From: Carallia brachiata
Taxonomy: Eukaryota > Streptophyta > Magnoliopsida > Malpighiales > Rhizophoraceae
Length of the DNA stretch: 64,000 nucleotides
Assembly: GCA_021464245.1 (NCBI GenBank)
Contig: JADCRB010000037.1
Location: forward strand, 6,862,861-6,926,860
Direction of reading: 5' to 3'
In this document: in pieces, positions 47,291 to 59,339 of the stretch
Layout: the number at the start of each line of letters is the position of its first letter
How positions within the stretch are numbered: the stretch's first letter is position 1
Position numbers and translations under genes: made by a program
Notes under the pieces: model-generated
Seen by the model: the letters and a program-made list of their open reading frames with translations, nothing else
Database searches by the model: none
Told to the model about the DNA's origin: nothing

Positions 47291-47859
47291 GTTTTAATTT
47301 ACTTCATCCAGGAGACCTTCATATGTCAGCAAAGAGCACATAGGCGTAAACATGTCAATCTGTACAGTTCAACTAATATATTTTAGGCACAAATGTTGGA
47401 CGCCAAAACGAAGACTGCCATATATAGCATGAACTATAATTTTTTGGGGGAAAAAAGAGTAAGATAATTTTCAATAATGGAACTCTCATTTTTGAATTTC
47501 AGTGTGTGCTAATTCTTAACGTAGAAGCAATTCAAGACAAGCCAAGCCGAGTCATCTACATAGTTTACATTTGTGGACAGAATATGCGCAGCCAAGGTAA
47601 CCAAATTTGGTGTGATGCAGGGTAAAGTTATTGAATATGCATTATTTTTTATCTAAATTTTTTTGATTTTCTTTATTCAGCTGCTTCTATGTTATGTCAT
47701 TTGTGATTGTTTCCGAGTTTTATTGTCTATGGATACTAATATTGTAAGTTCTCTCAACAATTAACTCCACATTGTTTTTTTTTATTGAAATTCAGTAATT
47801 TTTTTATTAAGATTATAAATATTTATAAAAATTAAAAAAACGTGTAGGAAGAGCGTGGC
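47291..47859. other. Intergenic DNA, nothing recognised
   Basis: AT-rich, no supported feature. Confidence 0.45.
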
Positions 47860-48375
47860 TATATATATATATATCAATATTTTTAGTTCTAAACCTTTAA
47901 GTTTTTTTTACGTTTGAGTTCTAAACTTTTTTAACATTTCATTTGAGTTATAAACCTTTTAATTTTTTACCAAATCAGTCCCTCTATTTACAAAAAGTGA
48001 TCAATCTATTAAAAAATAATTTTAATTTTACAAAAAATTATTTAAAAAAAGATTAAATATATGCATTGAATGTCTTTTCTATCAAAAATATGCATGTTAC
48101 CTATTTAATTCGTATATTTGTTGATTAAAAAATATTTAATGTGCATATTTTGTTGATGAAAAAAATATTTGATTCATGTATTTAACTTTTTTTAAATGAT
48201 TTTTATTAAGTTAAACTCATTTATTAATCGATTGATCACTTTTTGTAACTTAAACGACTGATGTAGTTTGAAATCAAAAGGTTTAGGACTGAAATAAAAT
48301 ATCAAAAATATTTAGAATTCAAATATAAAAAAATTTAAAGATTTAAAATTAAAAATATTGATATCCATATATATA
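47860..48375. mobile_element. Long-hairpin MITE, 516 bp
   Basis: The left and right halves are inverted repeats over most of their length: TCAATATTTTTAGTTCTAAA pairs with the reverse complement of the right side (TCAATATTTTTAATTTTAAA). ACAAAAAGTGATCAATC occurs on both arms in opposite orientations, at about 47,991 and 48,230. GTGGC and GTGGT flank the unit. No frame. Confidence 0.68.
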
Positions 48376-48424
48376 GTGGTTAAGACTTTGCTACCTTAAC
48401 TCTCTGCCTAGTTCGAGACCTACC

Positions 48425-48700
48425 CTCAATTTTCTTTTCCTTTTTTCCTTTGCTCACCGCTCCTCGGCTCTTCATTTCGTTTTTATTTTTTCATTCTTGG
48501 CCCTCCCTTTTTTTTTTGTCTTTTATTCCTTTGCTCCTCTTTCTTTTACTTTTAATTTTTCCTTTTGATTCTTTGCCTCCTATTGTCTTTTCTTATTTTT
48601 GTCTTTTTATATTTTTTAATCCTTTGCCCTCCTCTGGTTGTTTCCTTTTTAGTATAGATAATCCTTTTTTTTTTTTATACATTACAGAAAATTATTATTA
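48425..48700 (+). repeat. Pyrimidine-rich tract
   Basis: About 270 bp of T and C in one strand with short interruptions. The open frame across it (Phe/Leu/Ser-rich) is a composition effect. Confidence 0.6.
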
Positions 48701-50434
48701 GTATCACTTCCTTATTCTTCTTAAAAGTATTCTTATTTTTCAATGAAATAAATTGTTATATTATATTTTTAAAATATATTTGTTTATAAAATTAGCTTTA
48801 TTTATACGAATTCAACAATTATAGTACTGATTCATTTAGTTATTTCTCTAATGAATATCATCTAAAATTTAGTTGTGCAATCACATGATAGGCAAATAAC
48901 TATATGATTGTATTATTATTCATATAAAAAATAAATTTTTTATAGTATAGAAAATAAAAAAATTATTTTGAATCTTTTATGAATAATTATAATTTTTTTA
49001 TTCTAAATAAATATTTTATTTTTTATTTTTTAAATTTATATTATTTTTATTGTTATATTTAAATACAAAAGTTTGTCCCCTTTAAAAGTTATTCTGGCTT
49101 TGTCTCTGCTTGCTTCCTCTATTTGTAGAAAATAGCCCATCATGTTTTAGATGGCCATAACCATAGACATCGACATGGTAGACAGAGAGAGATCATAAGC
49201 ACGAACCCATAAGCTTCTTTATAACTTCTTTTAACAATAAGACATGCTTACCAAAATTCTATGGTATCATCTAGCACAAACTTTTTGTCCCATTGAGTGA
49301 AAAACTGAAATAGTTATATGGCTGCCAAATCTAAGTTGACAGTATTTGAGAAAGCATGAGAATCGAATGCCATTTCAGTTCATAATTTTCCAACAAGAAA
49401 ATTAGAACACCAGTGGCGTGTTGCCAAGAACCAAACGGCGCTAGATTGATTGGTTCGGATTGTAATTCTAGCAATTGGTTTAGGTAGAGGAAAGAGGGGA
49501 AGATGGTCGTTTGTACTCATTTGATGGAAAATCACTTCGAACAAAGGACAATAAAACAAACAGAGATTCATCCCAAACAAGGATGGGACTATGATAAAGG
49601 ACATTGTCCTGAGATCTGGACGGAGTACGAGACGCATACACGAGATATGTAAATATTTCTATTTTAAAAATTATAATATAGGTAACAGGATTATAATATA
49701 TTTGAAATATGTAATTTAAATATTTTTTTGATAAATTTAGTATTTTCTCAACGTATAATTTAGAATAATTATTAAGTCATTTCACATTATAATTATTATT
49801 TTAATAAGAATTTCAAATGCCTATATTATATACACATTTAAAATAATATTGAAGAAATTATAAAAAAAGGATCAACATAATTCATAGAAAAAAAAGATAT
49901 TTATTGATTATTAGTTTTTTATTATGAAATTATTCGTTTATATTTTTTAGAAAAAAATTATTGTGCTTATGAGTTTCAAAATTTTTTAAGTTGATTTTCT
50001 ACAAGTCTAATATATATCTGATATATTAATAAAAAAATTGTCTAACGAATCTATTGAAAATGTCACATACTTGTATTAAATACGTTTGACCCGTACGTAG
50101 AAACTTTCCGGACATGTGCATTTGATTTTTGTTTTTCTTAATTTTATTCTTTTGGACTCGTCTTCGAACGTTCGACACTTCAAATCCATAGTCAAAAAAG
50201 TATTAGACAAATATCATGTCTAATATTTCTATACAGCACACATCCATCATTCTAAAAGTGTTAATGCTTGATGGGAAGACTATATTCAATAATGAGAATG
50301 AAATTGATATAAAAAAAAATTAGCCTTAAAATTATATGAATTTTTGTAATTGAATCATAATTTTTTTTTTATTTTAATTCTAAATTTTTAAGATTTGTTA
50401 TAAACAAGTCTTTCGATTAATAAGATTAAGATCA
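48701..50434. other. AT-rich intergenic DNA, nothing recognised
   Basis: No coding support. A short minus frame at 49,380-49,637 has no family resemblance. Confidence 0.45.
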
Positions 50435-51056
50435 GTTGGTAACATGAAGGACAAGGGTTTGAAGGAGTTTTGGCTAGAGAGAGAGAGAGAATAGGTAGTT
50501 CAGATCAATGTCTCCCTTCTGCCTTACTCACTTCTATTTATATTGTTTCAATTATTCTATTGGAGCGTCAATGCTAACACTATTCCTAAATTATTACATT
50601 GTAATTGTCATGGCTGACATTATTAAAAATTAATTTAATAAAGTGACTTTTCTTAAAGCTAATTTACTTTTCATAAAGTGGCTTTTAGAAAAGCTTACAA
50701 TATTAGATATAATTCAGGTATCAATTCTAGATCATATTCAAGTGGGTCTTCATTATCTAGATATGACGGATTGTTTTTGTCTTCTTGGGACAGTGCAGAT
50801 AGAGCATCTTGAAGCTTTTTGCGATATTCCTCTTTTGATGATGCTGAAGATAAACTCTCCTATAGTTTCTTTTTGGTATTCAAGAATGGTATGGTTATGA
50901 TAGGTGTTACTAGGCTAATGATATTCTTTTTGGACAGCCATTAGGATACAGTGCCTGGACACACTTTATTCTCAGATAATTTTTTCCACCATTTTATATT
51001 GAAAATCCGAACCAATGAAGGTAGATATGGTAGAAGATATTCTTGTTGAGTGTGAA
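50435..51056 (-). pseudogene. Viral non-coding region and ORF2 3' end, antisense to RT (copy A)
   Basis: Nearly the same sequence occurs at 60,682-61,279 in the same + orientation, with scattered substitutions and a 12-bp difference near 50,720. In the other copy this stretch continues an ORF that reads on the minus strand. Here it points away from the adjoining RT, and the join falls at about 51,056. Confidence 0.7.
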
Positions 51057-51930
51057 TCAGCCAGGTCTAGTAAATCACCTTGGTCTTGTTCAGCATTTTA
51101 TGTCAACAATCAAGCAGAAATAGAAAGAGGAGCTCCAAGACTAGTTATTAATTATAAACCTTTGAATAAAGTTTTAGAATGGATTAGGTACCCTATACCG
51201 AATAAAAGAGATTTAATTAAAAGATTAAAGAAATATATTATATTCTCTAAATTTGATATGAAATCGGGATATTAGCAAATTCAAATAGATGAACAAAATA
51301 AATATAAAACTGCATTTAATGTACCTTTCGGATATTATGAATGGAATGTTATGTCCGTTAGACTTAAGAATGCTCCTATGAATTTTAGAATATAATGAAC
51401 GGCATTTCTAAGACTCATTCTAAATTTACTATTGTATATATTGATCATGTACTAGTATTTTCACAATCTATAAGTGAACATTTTATGCATTTAAAGAAAT
51501 TTCTGAATATTGTTAAATAAAATTGATTAGCAGTTTCAGCTAAGAAAATGAAATTGTGTGAAACAAAAAACAAGATTTTTGGATATAATATTCATAATGG
51601 AACTATAACCCCAATACAACGATCTATAGAATTTGTAGATAAATTCCTTGATAAAATTTTGGATAAAAAGCAATTGCAAAAATTTTTAGGATGTTTAAAT
51701 TATATAGCAGATTTTATACATGATATAAGGACTATATGTGAACCTTATATGCGAGGTTAAGAAAAAAAAACCCTCTAGAATGGACTCCTGAAATAACACA
51801 AGTTATCCAAAAAATTAAGTCTCTAGTTAAACATCTACTTTGCTCAGGAATTCCAAATGATGACACATATCTCATTGTAGAAACAGATGCATCGGATTTA
51901 GATACAAAGGAATATTAAAACAGAAAACCA
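51015..51930 (+). pseudogene. Pararetrovirus reverse transcriptase (copy A)
   Basis: RT motifs seen are SPWSCSAFYVN, PRLVINYKPLNKVLEWIRYP, FSKFDMKSGY and NVPFGYYEWNV. The catalytic loop reads YIDHV in place of the usual YIDDV, so the second aspartate is replaced by histidine. In-frame stops occur after SGY and repeatedly downstream. The N-terminal flank is not viral RT sequence. It comes from the antisense segment. Confidence 0.8.
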
Positions 51931-52260
51931 ATCCACAGGATAAGAAAGAAGTAATATATTACTCTGGAATTTGGCACGAAGCTCAGAAGAATTATGCTAT
52001 TGTTAAAAAGAAAGTACTATCTATTTTATTATGGATAATGGCTTTTCAAGATGATGTTTTTTTTAAAAAAAAAAATTATTAAGGATAGATTGTAAATCTG
52101 CTAAATTTATTTTACAAATGGATGTGAAAAATTTAGTCTCTAAACAGATATTTGCACGATGGTAAGCATTGTTAGGTAATTTTGATTTTGATCTTGAGTA
52201 TATTAAACATGAATCTAATGCTTTACCTGATTTTTTATCTAGAGAATTTTTGCATAAAAA
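51930..52260 (+). pseudogene. Pararetrovirus RNase H (copy A)
   Basis: Words such as EVIYYSGIWHEAQKNYAIVK, then MAFQDDV and LPDFL-like sequence before 52,255, correspond to a caulimovirid RNase H. A lysine and poly-A rich lesion at 52,060-52,080 disrupts the frame. Inactive. Confidence 0.75.
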
Positions 52261-52640
52261 TGAGTAAACAAAAGGTTACTCGAGAATTATTCAAGAATAC
52301 TTCTTCGAATATGAATACTTCACTGAATAAGACTCCTTTTTCGAATAGGTATACTGTTATTGGCCAGTTACCATCATCTTTTTCAAATCCTCAGATAAAT
52401 TACAAGGATATTTTAAAACTATGTCCCCCTTCATCACCCTCAACCATCACTACTTTAGCCTCAACATTGAATACTTCTCCCAAATCACCTATTGAATATA
52501 TTAAGGATTCTGAATATTACCCAAAGCCCGAGATTGAGCACATATGTTTTTTGAAACTCGAGTTTTAGGATCTGCCTTTTTATTCCAAAACTCTTTTCTC
52601 AGAATATGGCCTTCATACCCTCTATTCTCACCAAAAATAG
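52258..52640 (+). pseudogene. Viral protein after RNase H, N-terminal part (copy A)
   Basis: Starts MSKQKVTRELFKNTSSN and continues through SNRYTVIGQLPSS and PKSPIEYIKDSEYYPKPEIE. Copy B has the same protein on the opposite strand at about 62,160-60,930. In A, similarity ends after TKNRA at about 52,640, where different viral sequence follows. The function of this protein is not known to me. Confidence 0.65.
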
Positions 52641-53065
52641 AGCAGAGCCCTAATCAAGACAAAATATTAGAATTAATAACTCAAAAACTATCTGACTTAA
52701 ATGTGAAAGATGATAAAGTTAATGTTTTAACAAATAGGGATACAAAAGAAAGTGATAGTGACACAGAACCTATAGAAAACGAATTAAATACTATTGAAAA
52801 CCTAATAAATCAATTCTATGATATTTTTAAAGTAAATAAAATTAGAAATACAACTAAACATGATTATAGAAGAGATGAAATAAAACATTATTACCCAAGA
52901 CCATCTATACCTGATATTTTAATAGAAGAAAAACTTTTTAATCCTATTACAAACTTTGATGGAACTGACATATATGAATGGAATACTGATGGTTATAGTG
53001 AACATAATATATTACAAACTATAGAACAAATGACTTTATGTGCTACAGCATACAAGAATAAATAG
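52640..53065 (+). pseudogene. Coat-protein-like region (copy A)
   Basis: The frame is acidic (DTKESDSDTEPIENEL), then KHYYPRPSIPDILIEE, FDGTDIYEWNTDGYSEHNIL and MTLCATAYKNK before a stop. YYPRP and EWN.DG are motifs I associate with the region before the capsid domain in caulimovirids. In the viral map this should precede RT, so its place here after the ORF2 start is a rearrangement. Confidence 0.55.
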
Positions 53066-53198
53066 TGAAAAAACTATAGCATGGAGTTTGATCTACACAT
53101 ATTTAGTTATTGTAAATGCTTAGGTTCAATATTGATCTATACATATTTACTTGCCATTCAAAATGCATATGTTGTGATTCAATATTGAAATGCATGAA
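53066..53198. other. Short gap between viral copy A and the CRM-like 5' LTR
   Basis: 133 bp with a near-repeat: TTCAATATTGATCTATACAT and TTCAATATTGAAATGCAT. Its origin is unclear. Confidence 0.4.
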
Positions 53199-54069
53199 TG
53201 ATGGCAACCAAGGTAGCATCAAAACCAATCTGAGGGATCCTTTGCACATTCCAGATGGACCGATCACGAGGAGTAGAGCTAAAAAGCTCAAGGAGGCTCT
53301 AAGTGCTTTGGTGGAGGATGGTTGGGCCACAAACAATGTGCATGAAGGTTTCCTTGGAGTTCGTGGAGTTTCTTGGATGTTAAGTAATGCATTTGGAGGT
53401 CGAGATTGCTCAGTGTTGCCTCAAATTTATGGCAACATGGTTCAAGTGCAAGAAGACAAGTTTGGGCCGACATGAGTAATTGGGGCCTAGTGCATACAAG
53501 ACTATGCGTGGACTGATTTGGATGTTAAATTTAGAGTTTTAATTAATGTTTTAGGTTGTACAATGTTTAGTTAAGCCAATCCTTTTCCAAGTAGGAATTA
53601 GTTTTCATTTTCAAGTTTTTAGTTGAATTAGGTTTTCCTTATTGGTGTAAAAACTTAGTTTTCTAGTTTTAGTTGTCTTTTGTTTTGAAAACCCTAACTA
53701 CTTGAGTTTGCCTATAAATAGGCATGTAAGACTCTTATTTTCAGATTGGTTTTATTGAGAAATTAGAACAAAATAATTTTTAGAGTTTTAGAACTCTTTT
53801 ACCGAACTTATCAAGTATCACCTCCTTGTGGCGTTCAACCTAGACTTATCACCCTCCTTCTTCCTTTTTTAAGGTGTGGTGTCTACCAAACATTCTTATA
53901 CCTTTGGTTCGCGTCTCCTTATAAACGTTGGGTCAAGGTTCTTCAAATCTGACTTGGCTTTCCTTGAGTTGTGACTCCAATCTTGTTCGTGGGTCTTCAA
54001 GTGTATCCGTGGGGTTTGCGTCTATCTATAGGTATTGGGTCTTCCGGTGCTATCCATGGGTTCGCATAA
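53199..54069 (+). repeat. CRM-like 5' LTR
   Basis: Starts TGATGGCAACC and ends GTTCGCATAA. It carries the 3' end of the pol reading frame as a duplicate (RSRAKKLKEALSALVEDGWA). TATA-like CTATAAATAGG occurs near 53,711. Confidence 0.85.
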
Positions 54070-54071
54070 GT

Positions 54072-54083
54072 TGGTATCAGAGC
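54072..54083 (+). promoter_or_regulatory. Primer-binding site (tRNA-iMet type)
   Basis: TGGTATCAGAGC follows the 5' LTR by two bases and matches the usual plant initiator-Met tRNA priming sequence. Confidence 0.85.
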
Positions 54084-55000
54084 TTAGGCTCTAGGTCAGG
54101 TTTGCGTATCCAAAGTTTATTTTTATGTTTTTCATCATGTTGCTAACCCTAGGTTTGTGTCTAATCAGCTTTTTCTTCTTTGTTTCATTGTTTAGTGTCC
54201 ATTCCAAAAAAACAAAAAAAACCCCTAGTGTGTTCTTTGTCTTTTGTTCGTGCATTCTTTGTTGAAAATCAAAAAACAAAAAAAAAAAAAACAAAGAAAA
54301 CCCCAAGTCCTTGTGTTTCCACGCATTCTGTGCGCCAAATTTGACGTCTGCTCAGTATTTTTGTCATAACTTCTTCTATAAAACTTCAAATTGAGAGATT
54401 CAAATTGCGTTTGAAAGCTAACACATAGGGCTACAATTTTGTGTTTTGAGAAAAGCCCCAGTTCGATTGGAATCTTAGTCAAAATTGTGTTTGAACTTAG
54501 AACTCAAAATTTGTTTTGATTGGGAAAAAGTGATAAAACCCTAGTCCGCCCAATCTAAACCCTTTTTTTTTTTTTGTGTTTCCTAGTGGTTATTTGAGTC
54601 AATGTTTGTTACTTTCCATCAATTTTAACCAAAAAAAAAAAAAAAAGAGTTCTGGCCATATTAAAAAAAAAAAAACAACTATTTGGCCGAATTACTTGTG
54701 TGGACAGCTTAAACCAACCTCCTTCCCTTGTTGCTTTTCCTTCAGTCTTTAGTTTTAGTTGCTACAAGGAGTTTGTAAACTGATTTTTATTGGTTTTTTG
54801 CTCCAATGAACTTAGAGTGAGGAACAATTGAGTGGAAAAAGGCAAGAGTGTGAGTTGCATTGGAGAGAAAAGTCAAATTGATTTGCGTGCAAACACGAGA
54901 GATTGAGTGTCAGACGTGAGGAGTGGAGTGCAAACACGTGAGGGAGTGTTTGTGAGGTCTTTTCTAACACAATTTTGCAGGTTTAAACATATCTTTAGAC
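54084..55000 (+). other. 5' untranslated leader of the CRM-like element
   Basis: No supported frame. There are A-rich tracts near 54,270 and 54,640. The coding region seems to start after about 55,000. Confidence 0.5.
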
Positions 55001-55002
55001 CA

Positions 55003-56130
55003 TGGCAAAGGTGCTTTGGAGGAAGGATCAACTAATAATCATTCAAGATCAAAGCAATGGAATAACAATTTGAGCGTACATTCATCATTTTTTATGAGAT
55101 GAGAGATAGATTTGAAAGACAAGAAGTTGCCATAGCCAATTTGCAGTGGGGACAGCACCAAAGAGTTTCCAACGCACGTGGGAATGGTGGAAAACGTTAT
55201 GAAGTTCACTTTGAGGATGACATTGTTGAAGATGATCAAGCCTCCAATTATAGTGTGGGTAGAATGACACATGGTAGAGAAGGGAGAGCTGGACGTGAAG
55301 TAGGCCGTGGAGATAGAGGAGAGAGGAACATTGGGAGATGGGAGGATAAACAAGATCGCAACCTTGTAAGCATCAAAATAAAGATTCCTCCATTTCAAGG
55401 CAAAAGCAACCCTGATGTTTACTTGGAGTGGGAAAATAAGGTAGAGCTTGTGTTCGATTACCGTGATTACTTTGAGGATAAGAAGGTGAAGCTAGTACTC
55501 GTGGAGTTCACTGATTATTCCATAGTTTGGTGGGATCAGTTGGTGCTCAATCATCGAAGGGATCAAAAGCATCCCATTGACACTTGGGAATAAATGAAGG
55601 TTGTGATGAGAAAACAATTTGTTCCATCACATTACTATCGTGACCTCTATCAAAGGCTTGAAAGCCTTACCTAAGGCTCCAAGAGAGTGGACGAGTACCA
55701 TAAGGAGATGGAGATAGCTATGATCTGTACCAATATTAAGGAAGATTGAGAAGCTACAGTCGCTAGATTTCTGCGAGGATTAAACCGAGACATTGCCAAT
55801 ATAGTAGAGTTGCAACACTATGTGGAGATTGAAGACATGGTGCACATGGCCATAAAGGTAGAAAGGCAACTCAAGAGGAAGAGCGCTACTACTCGTGTGG
55901 GGCAGAATTCGGGTTCCTCTTCAACATGGAAATCAAATTGGAGTAAGAGGGATGATAAGGCCTTTTCTAAGCCTAAGGCTGAATCTACAAAGCCTAAGGA
56001 GGTAGGAGGCAGCAAAGATAAAGGCAAGGTAGAGACTTCTTAAGAGCAGAACCGTGACATTAGGTGTTTTTGATGTTTGGGAAGAGGGCACCTTGCCTCA
56101 CAATGCCTTAACAAGCATGCTATAATTATG
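55003..56130 (+). pseudogene. CRM-like gag
   Basis: Capsid region: IPPFQGKSNPDVYLEWENKV, VKLVLVEFTDYSIVWWDQLV and [29 protein letters not shown] and [15 protein letters not shown] then follow. A CCHC zinc knuckle (CLGRGHLASQC) appears near 56,085, with its first Cys separated by an in-frame TGA. Stops lie near 55,590 and 55,670. Confidence 0.82.
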
Positions 56131-56269
56131 AGAGAGGATGGTGAAATTGAATTCGAGGCTAATACAGATGTTGATTCCATGCCACCCTTGGATGATGCTA
56201 ATGATGGAATAGAGTACCCGGTTGATGGTGAAATGCTAATAGCTCAAAAAGCTTTGAATGCTTAAGTGA

Positions 56270-56700
56270 AGGAAGATGTTGAAGTGCAGCGGGACAACAT
56301 CTTTCACACAAGATGCCACATCCAAAATAAGGTATGTAGTGTGATTATTGATGGCTAGCACTTTGTTGGTAGAGAAGCTGAGTTTACCTACGATCAAGCA
56401 CCCAAGGCTGTGCAAGCTTCAATGGCTCAATGATAGTGGTAAGGTAAAGGTAAACAAGCAAGTATTGTTTATTTCTCCATTGGGCGTTACAAGGATGAGG
56501 TGTTGTGTGATGTAGTGTCAATGCATACTGGACATTTACTACTTGGTTGCCCATGGCAATATGATAGGAGGGTAACCCATGATGGTGTCAAGAACCGGTA
56601 CACATTCACGATGGATGGGAAACCAATTACTCTTGTACCTTTAAGTCTAAGACAAATATATGAAGATCAGTTCAGAGTGAAAAGAGATAGTGACAACACT
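56270..56700 (+). pseudogene. CRM-like protease region
   Basis: The expected site around CSVIIDG (about 56,340) is followed by a stop. GHLLLGCPWQYDRRVTHDG and RYTFTMDGKPITL mark the C-terminal half. The typical catalytic context is lost. Confidence 0.6.
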
Positions 56701-56949
56701 AATCAAAAGAATGAGGTAAAAAGTGAGAGTGAGACCAAAGCAAAAGGGGAGCAATCTGAGAGTTGTGGAAAGCAAAAGAGTGAGGGAACTACAAAAGGTG
56801 GGACGAGTGATAAAAATGGTAGAAAAGAGAAAGTCGTTGAGTGTGATAGCAAAAGAGAGCGATGTGAAGGCTGCCTACTTGGCCGAGATTCCTACGGTCC
56901 TTCTTTTGTACAAGGAGGCCTTTCTTAACACTAACGAACTTGATCTATC

Positions 56950-57760
56950 TTTGCCTAGCGTGGTTTGTTTTCTTTTGCAGGAGTTTGAAGATGTATTTCC
57001 TGAGGAGGTACTTGATGGCTTGCCACCGATTAGGGGAATTGAGCATCAAATTGATTTCATTCCTAAGACTTCAATTCCAAATTGTCCAGCCTATAGAAGC
57101 AACCCTGAGGAAACCAAGAGCTCCAACGGTAAGTTGCTGAGTTGATGAAGAAAGGCTACGTGAGGGAGAGCATGAGCCCTTGTGCAGTCCTTGTGTTACT
57201 TGTGCCTATGAAGGATAGAACGTGGAGAATGTGCGTTGATTGCTGAGCGATCAACAAAATCACTATAAAGTATCATCATCCCATTCTTAGGTTAGATGAC
57301 ATGTTGGATGAATTGCATGGTTCTTGTGTGTTCTCCAAAATTGATCTTAAAAGTGGATATCATTAAATTAGAATGAAAGAGGGAGATGAGTGGAAAATTG
57401 CTTTCAAAACTAAATATGGATTGTATGAGTGGTTGGTTATGCTATTTAGTTTGACTAATGCACCTAGTACATTCATAAGGTTGATGAATCATGTGTTGCG
57501 TGCTTTCATTGGCAGATTTGTTGTTGTTTATTTTGATGATATTCTAATCTATAGTAAGGACTTGCATGAGCATGTTGAGCATTTGAGATGTGTGTTGGAG
57601 GTATTGAGGAAGGAGGCATTGTATGCTAACGTTATGAAATGTATATTTTGCACAAATCAAGTTGTTTTCTTAGGTTATATGGTCTGTTCCAAAGGCATTG
57701 AAGTGGATGAAGAGAAGGTAAAGGCTATTTGTCATTGGCCTACACTTAAGAGCATTTCGG
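56950..57760 (+). pseudogene. CRM-like reverse transcriptase
   Basis: The N-terminal EFEDVFPEEVLDGLPPIRGI and EHQIDFIPKTSIPN precede the palm. [11 protein letters not shown] is followed by a stop, then [11 protein letters not shown] and another stop. The catalytic block [15 protein letters not shown] is intact (YFDD). It is followed by [18 protein letters not shown]. The long open frame starts at 57,373. Confidence 0.85.
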
Positions 57761-58365
57761 AGGTGCGTAGTTTTCATCGCTCGGCTATCTTCTACCGAAG
57801 GTTTGTCAAGGATTTTTCCACCATAGCCATACCATTGACGGAGATAGTGAATAAAAGTAATGGATTCAAGTGGGGAAGTGAGCAAGAGAGTGCTTTCAAT
57901 TTAATTAAAGAAAAGCTAATTTATGCTCCTTTACTTGCTTTACCTTATTTTTCTAAGACTTTTGAGGTTGAGTATAATGCTTCATGTATAGGAATAGGGG
58001 TTGTTTTGATGCAAGAGCGGTGCCCCATTGCATTCTTCAGTGAGAAGTTGAGTGGAGCAACACTTACCTACTCGACGTATGACAAAGAGATGTATGCGTT
58101 GGTGAGAGCCTTGGAGACTTGGCAGCATTACCTGTGGCCTAAAGAGTTCGTGATTCACACCAATCATGAATCCTTAAGGTACCTTAAGGGTCAAGTTAAG
58201 TTGAACAAGCGACATGCTAAGTGGGTGGAGTTCATAAAGGCATTCCCATATGTGATCAAGTACAAGCAAGGCAAGGAGAACATTGTGGCTGATGCATTAT
58301 CGCGTAGGTATGCCCTAATCTCTACTTTAAATACTAAGTTGTTGGGATTTGAGTACATCTAAGAT
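57760..58365 (+). pseudogene. CRM-like RNase H
   Basis: [18 protein letters not shown], then [19 protein letters not shown], where the first catalytic Asp (normally EVECDAS) is replaced by Asn. [20 protein letters not shown] supplies the Glu, and [12 protein letters not shown] and [11 protein letters not shown] follow. The frame itself is open to 58,362, but the Asn substitution makes activity doubtful. Confidence 0.82.
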
Positions 58366-59330
58366 TTATATGCTAATGGTCCTAACTTTGCTAATGTGTT
58401 CAAAGCTTGTGAGAAAGGAGCATTTGGGAAGTTCTATAGCTACGAGGGATTCTTTTTTAGAGAGAATAGATTGTGTGTGCCTAAGAGCTCTTTAAGGGAG
58501 TTGCTAGTGAGAAAAGCTCATGAGGTGGTTTAATAGGACACTTTGGTGTTAGGAAGACTTTAGATGTGCTGATTGTGCATTTCTTTTGGCTGCATATGAG
58601 AAGAGACGTTGAGAGGGTGTGTGATAGGTGTGTCACATGCAAGCAAGCCAAGTCTAGAGTCTTACCCCATGGTCTTTATACCACTTTGCCCATACCTAGT
58701 GAACCTTGGGTAGACATTTTTATGGACTTCATTTTTGGTTTGCATAGATCGAGGGAGGGTAGGGATTCTGTTTTTGTGGTTGTTGACAGGTTCTCGAAGA
58801 TGGCGCATTTCATTCTGTGTCACGAGTGATGATGCAACCAATGTGGCTGATTTGTTCTTTCGGGAGATAGTGAGGTTGCATGATGTGTCGAGGTCCATTA
58901 TTTCAGATTGAGATGTGAAGTTCTTGAGGTACTTCTGGAAAATATTGTGGGCAAAGTTGGGAACTAAACTTTTGTCTTGACTACTTGTCATCCTCAAACT
59001 GATGGACAAATTGAGGTGGTGAATAGAACGTTGACCACATTGCTGCGCTCTATCATCCAAAAGAACTTGAAGAATTGGGAGGAGTGTTTGCCACATGTGG
59101 AGTTTGCATTAATAGGAGTGTCCATTCAACTACCAATTGCTCTCCATTCGAGGTTGTATATGGCTTCAATCCACTTACACCATTGGATTTGTTGCCTTTG
59201 CCAGTTGAAGAACGAGCTAGTTTAGATGGAAAGAAGAAGGCTGAGATGGTTAAGCAGTTGCACGAACAAGTACAACAACACATCGAGAAGAGGACCGAAC
59301 AATACACTAATCAAGCCAAGAAAGGGTGAA
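58365..59330 (+). pseudogene. CRM-like integrase
   Basis: The HHCC region appears as [13 protein letters not shown]. The catalytic core shows [15 protein letters not shown] and [12 protein letters not shown] with a stop near 58,828. The third block [20 protein letters not shown] holds the Glu. The C-terminus carries [20 protein letters not shown] (59,130-59,190). Shifts at 58,540 and 58,830. Confidence 0.82.
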
Positions 59331-59339
59331 AGAAGGTTT

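Larger units (their letters stand above)
50435..53065. mobile_element. Endogenous pararetrovirus copy A, rearranged
   Basis: Three viral pieces are joined out of order. The first (50,435-51,056) is the antisense form of a segment that also occurs at 60,682-61,279, with the viral non-coding region and the end of the protein after RNase H. The second (51,057-52,640) is sense: reverse transcriptase, RNase H and the start of the downstream protein. The third (52,640-53,065) is sense and resembles a coat-protein region, which normally precedes RT. The content places it in Caulimoviridae, likely a petuvirus- or florendovirus-like lineage (inference from remembered motifs). Many stops and lesions. 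It is an old, inactive genome fragment. Confidence 0.75.

Noticed and set aside
48450..48701. 83-codon Phe/Leu-rich frame that looks like a membrane protein
   Set aside because: It arises from a pyrimidine-rich tract; there is no start context and no second conserved feature.
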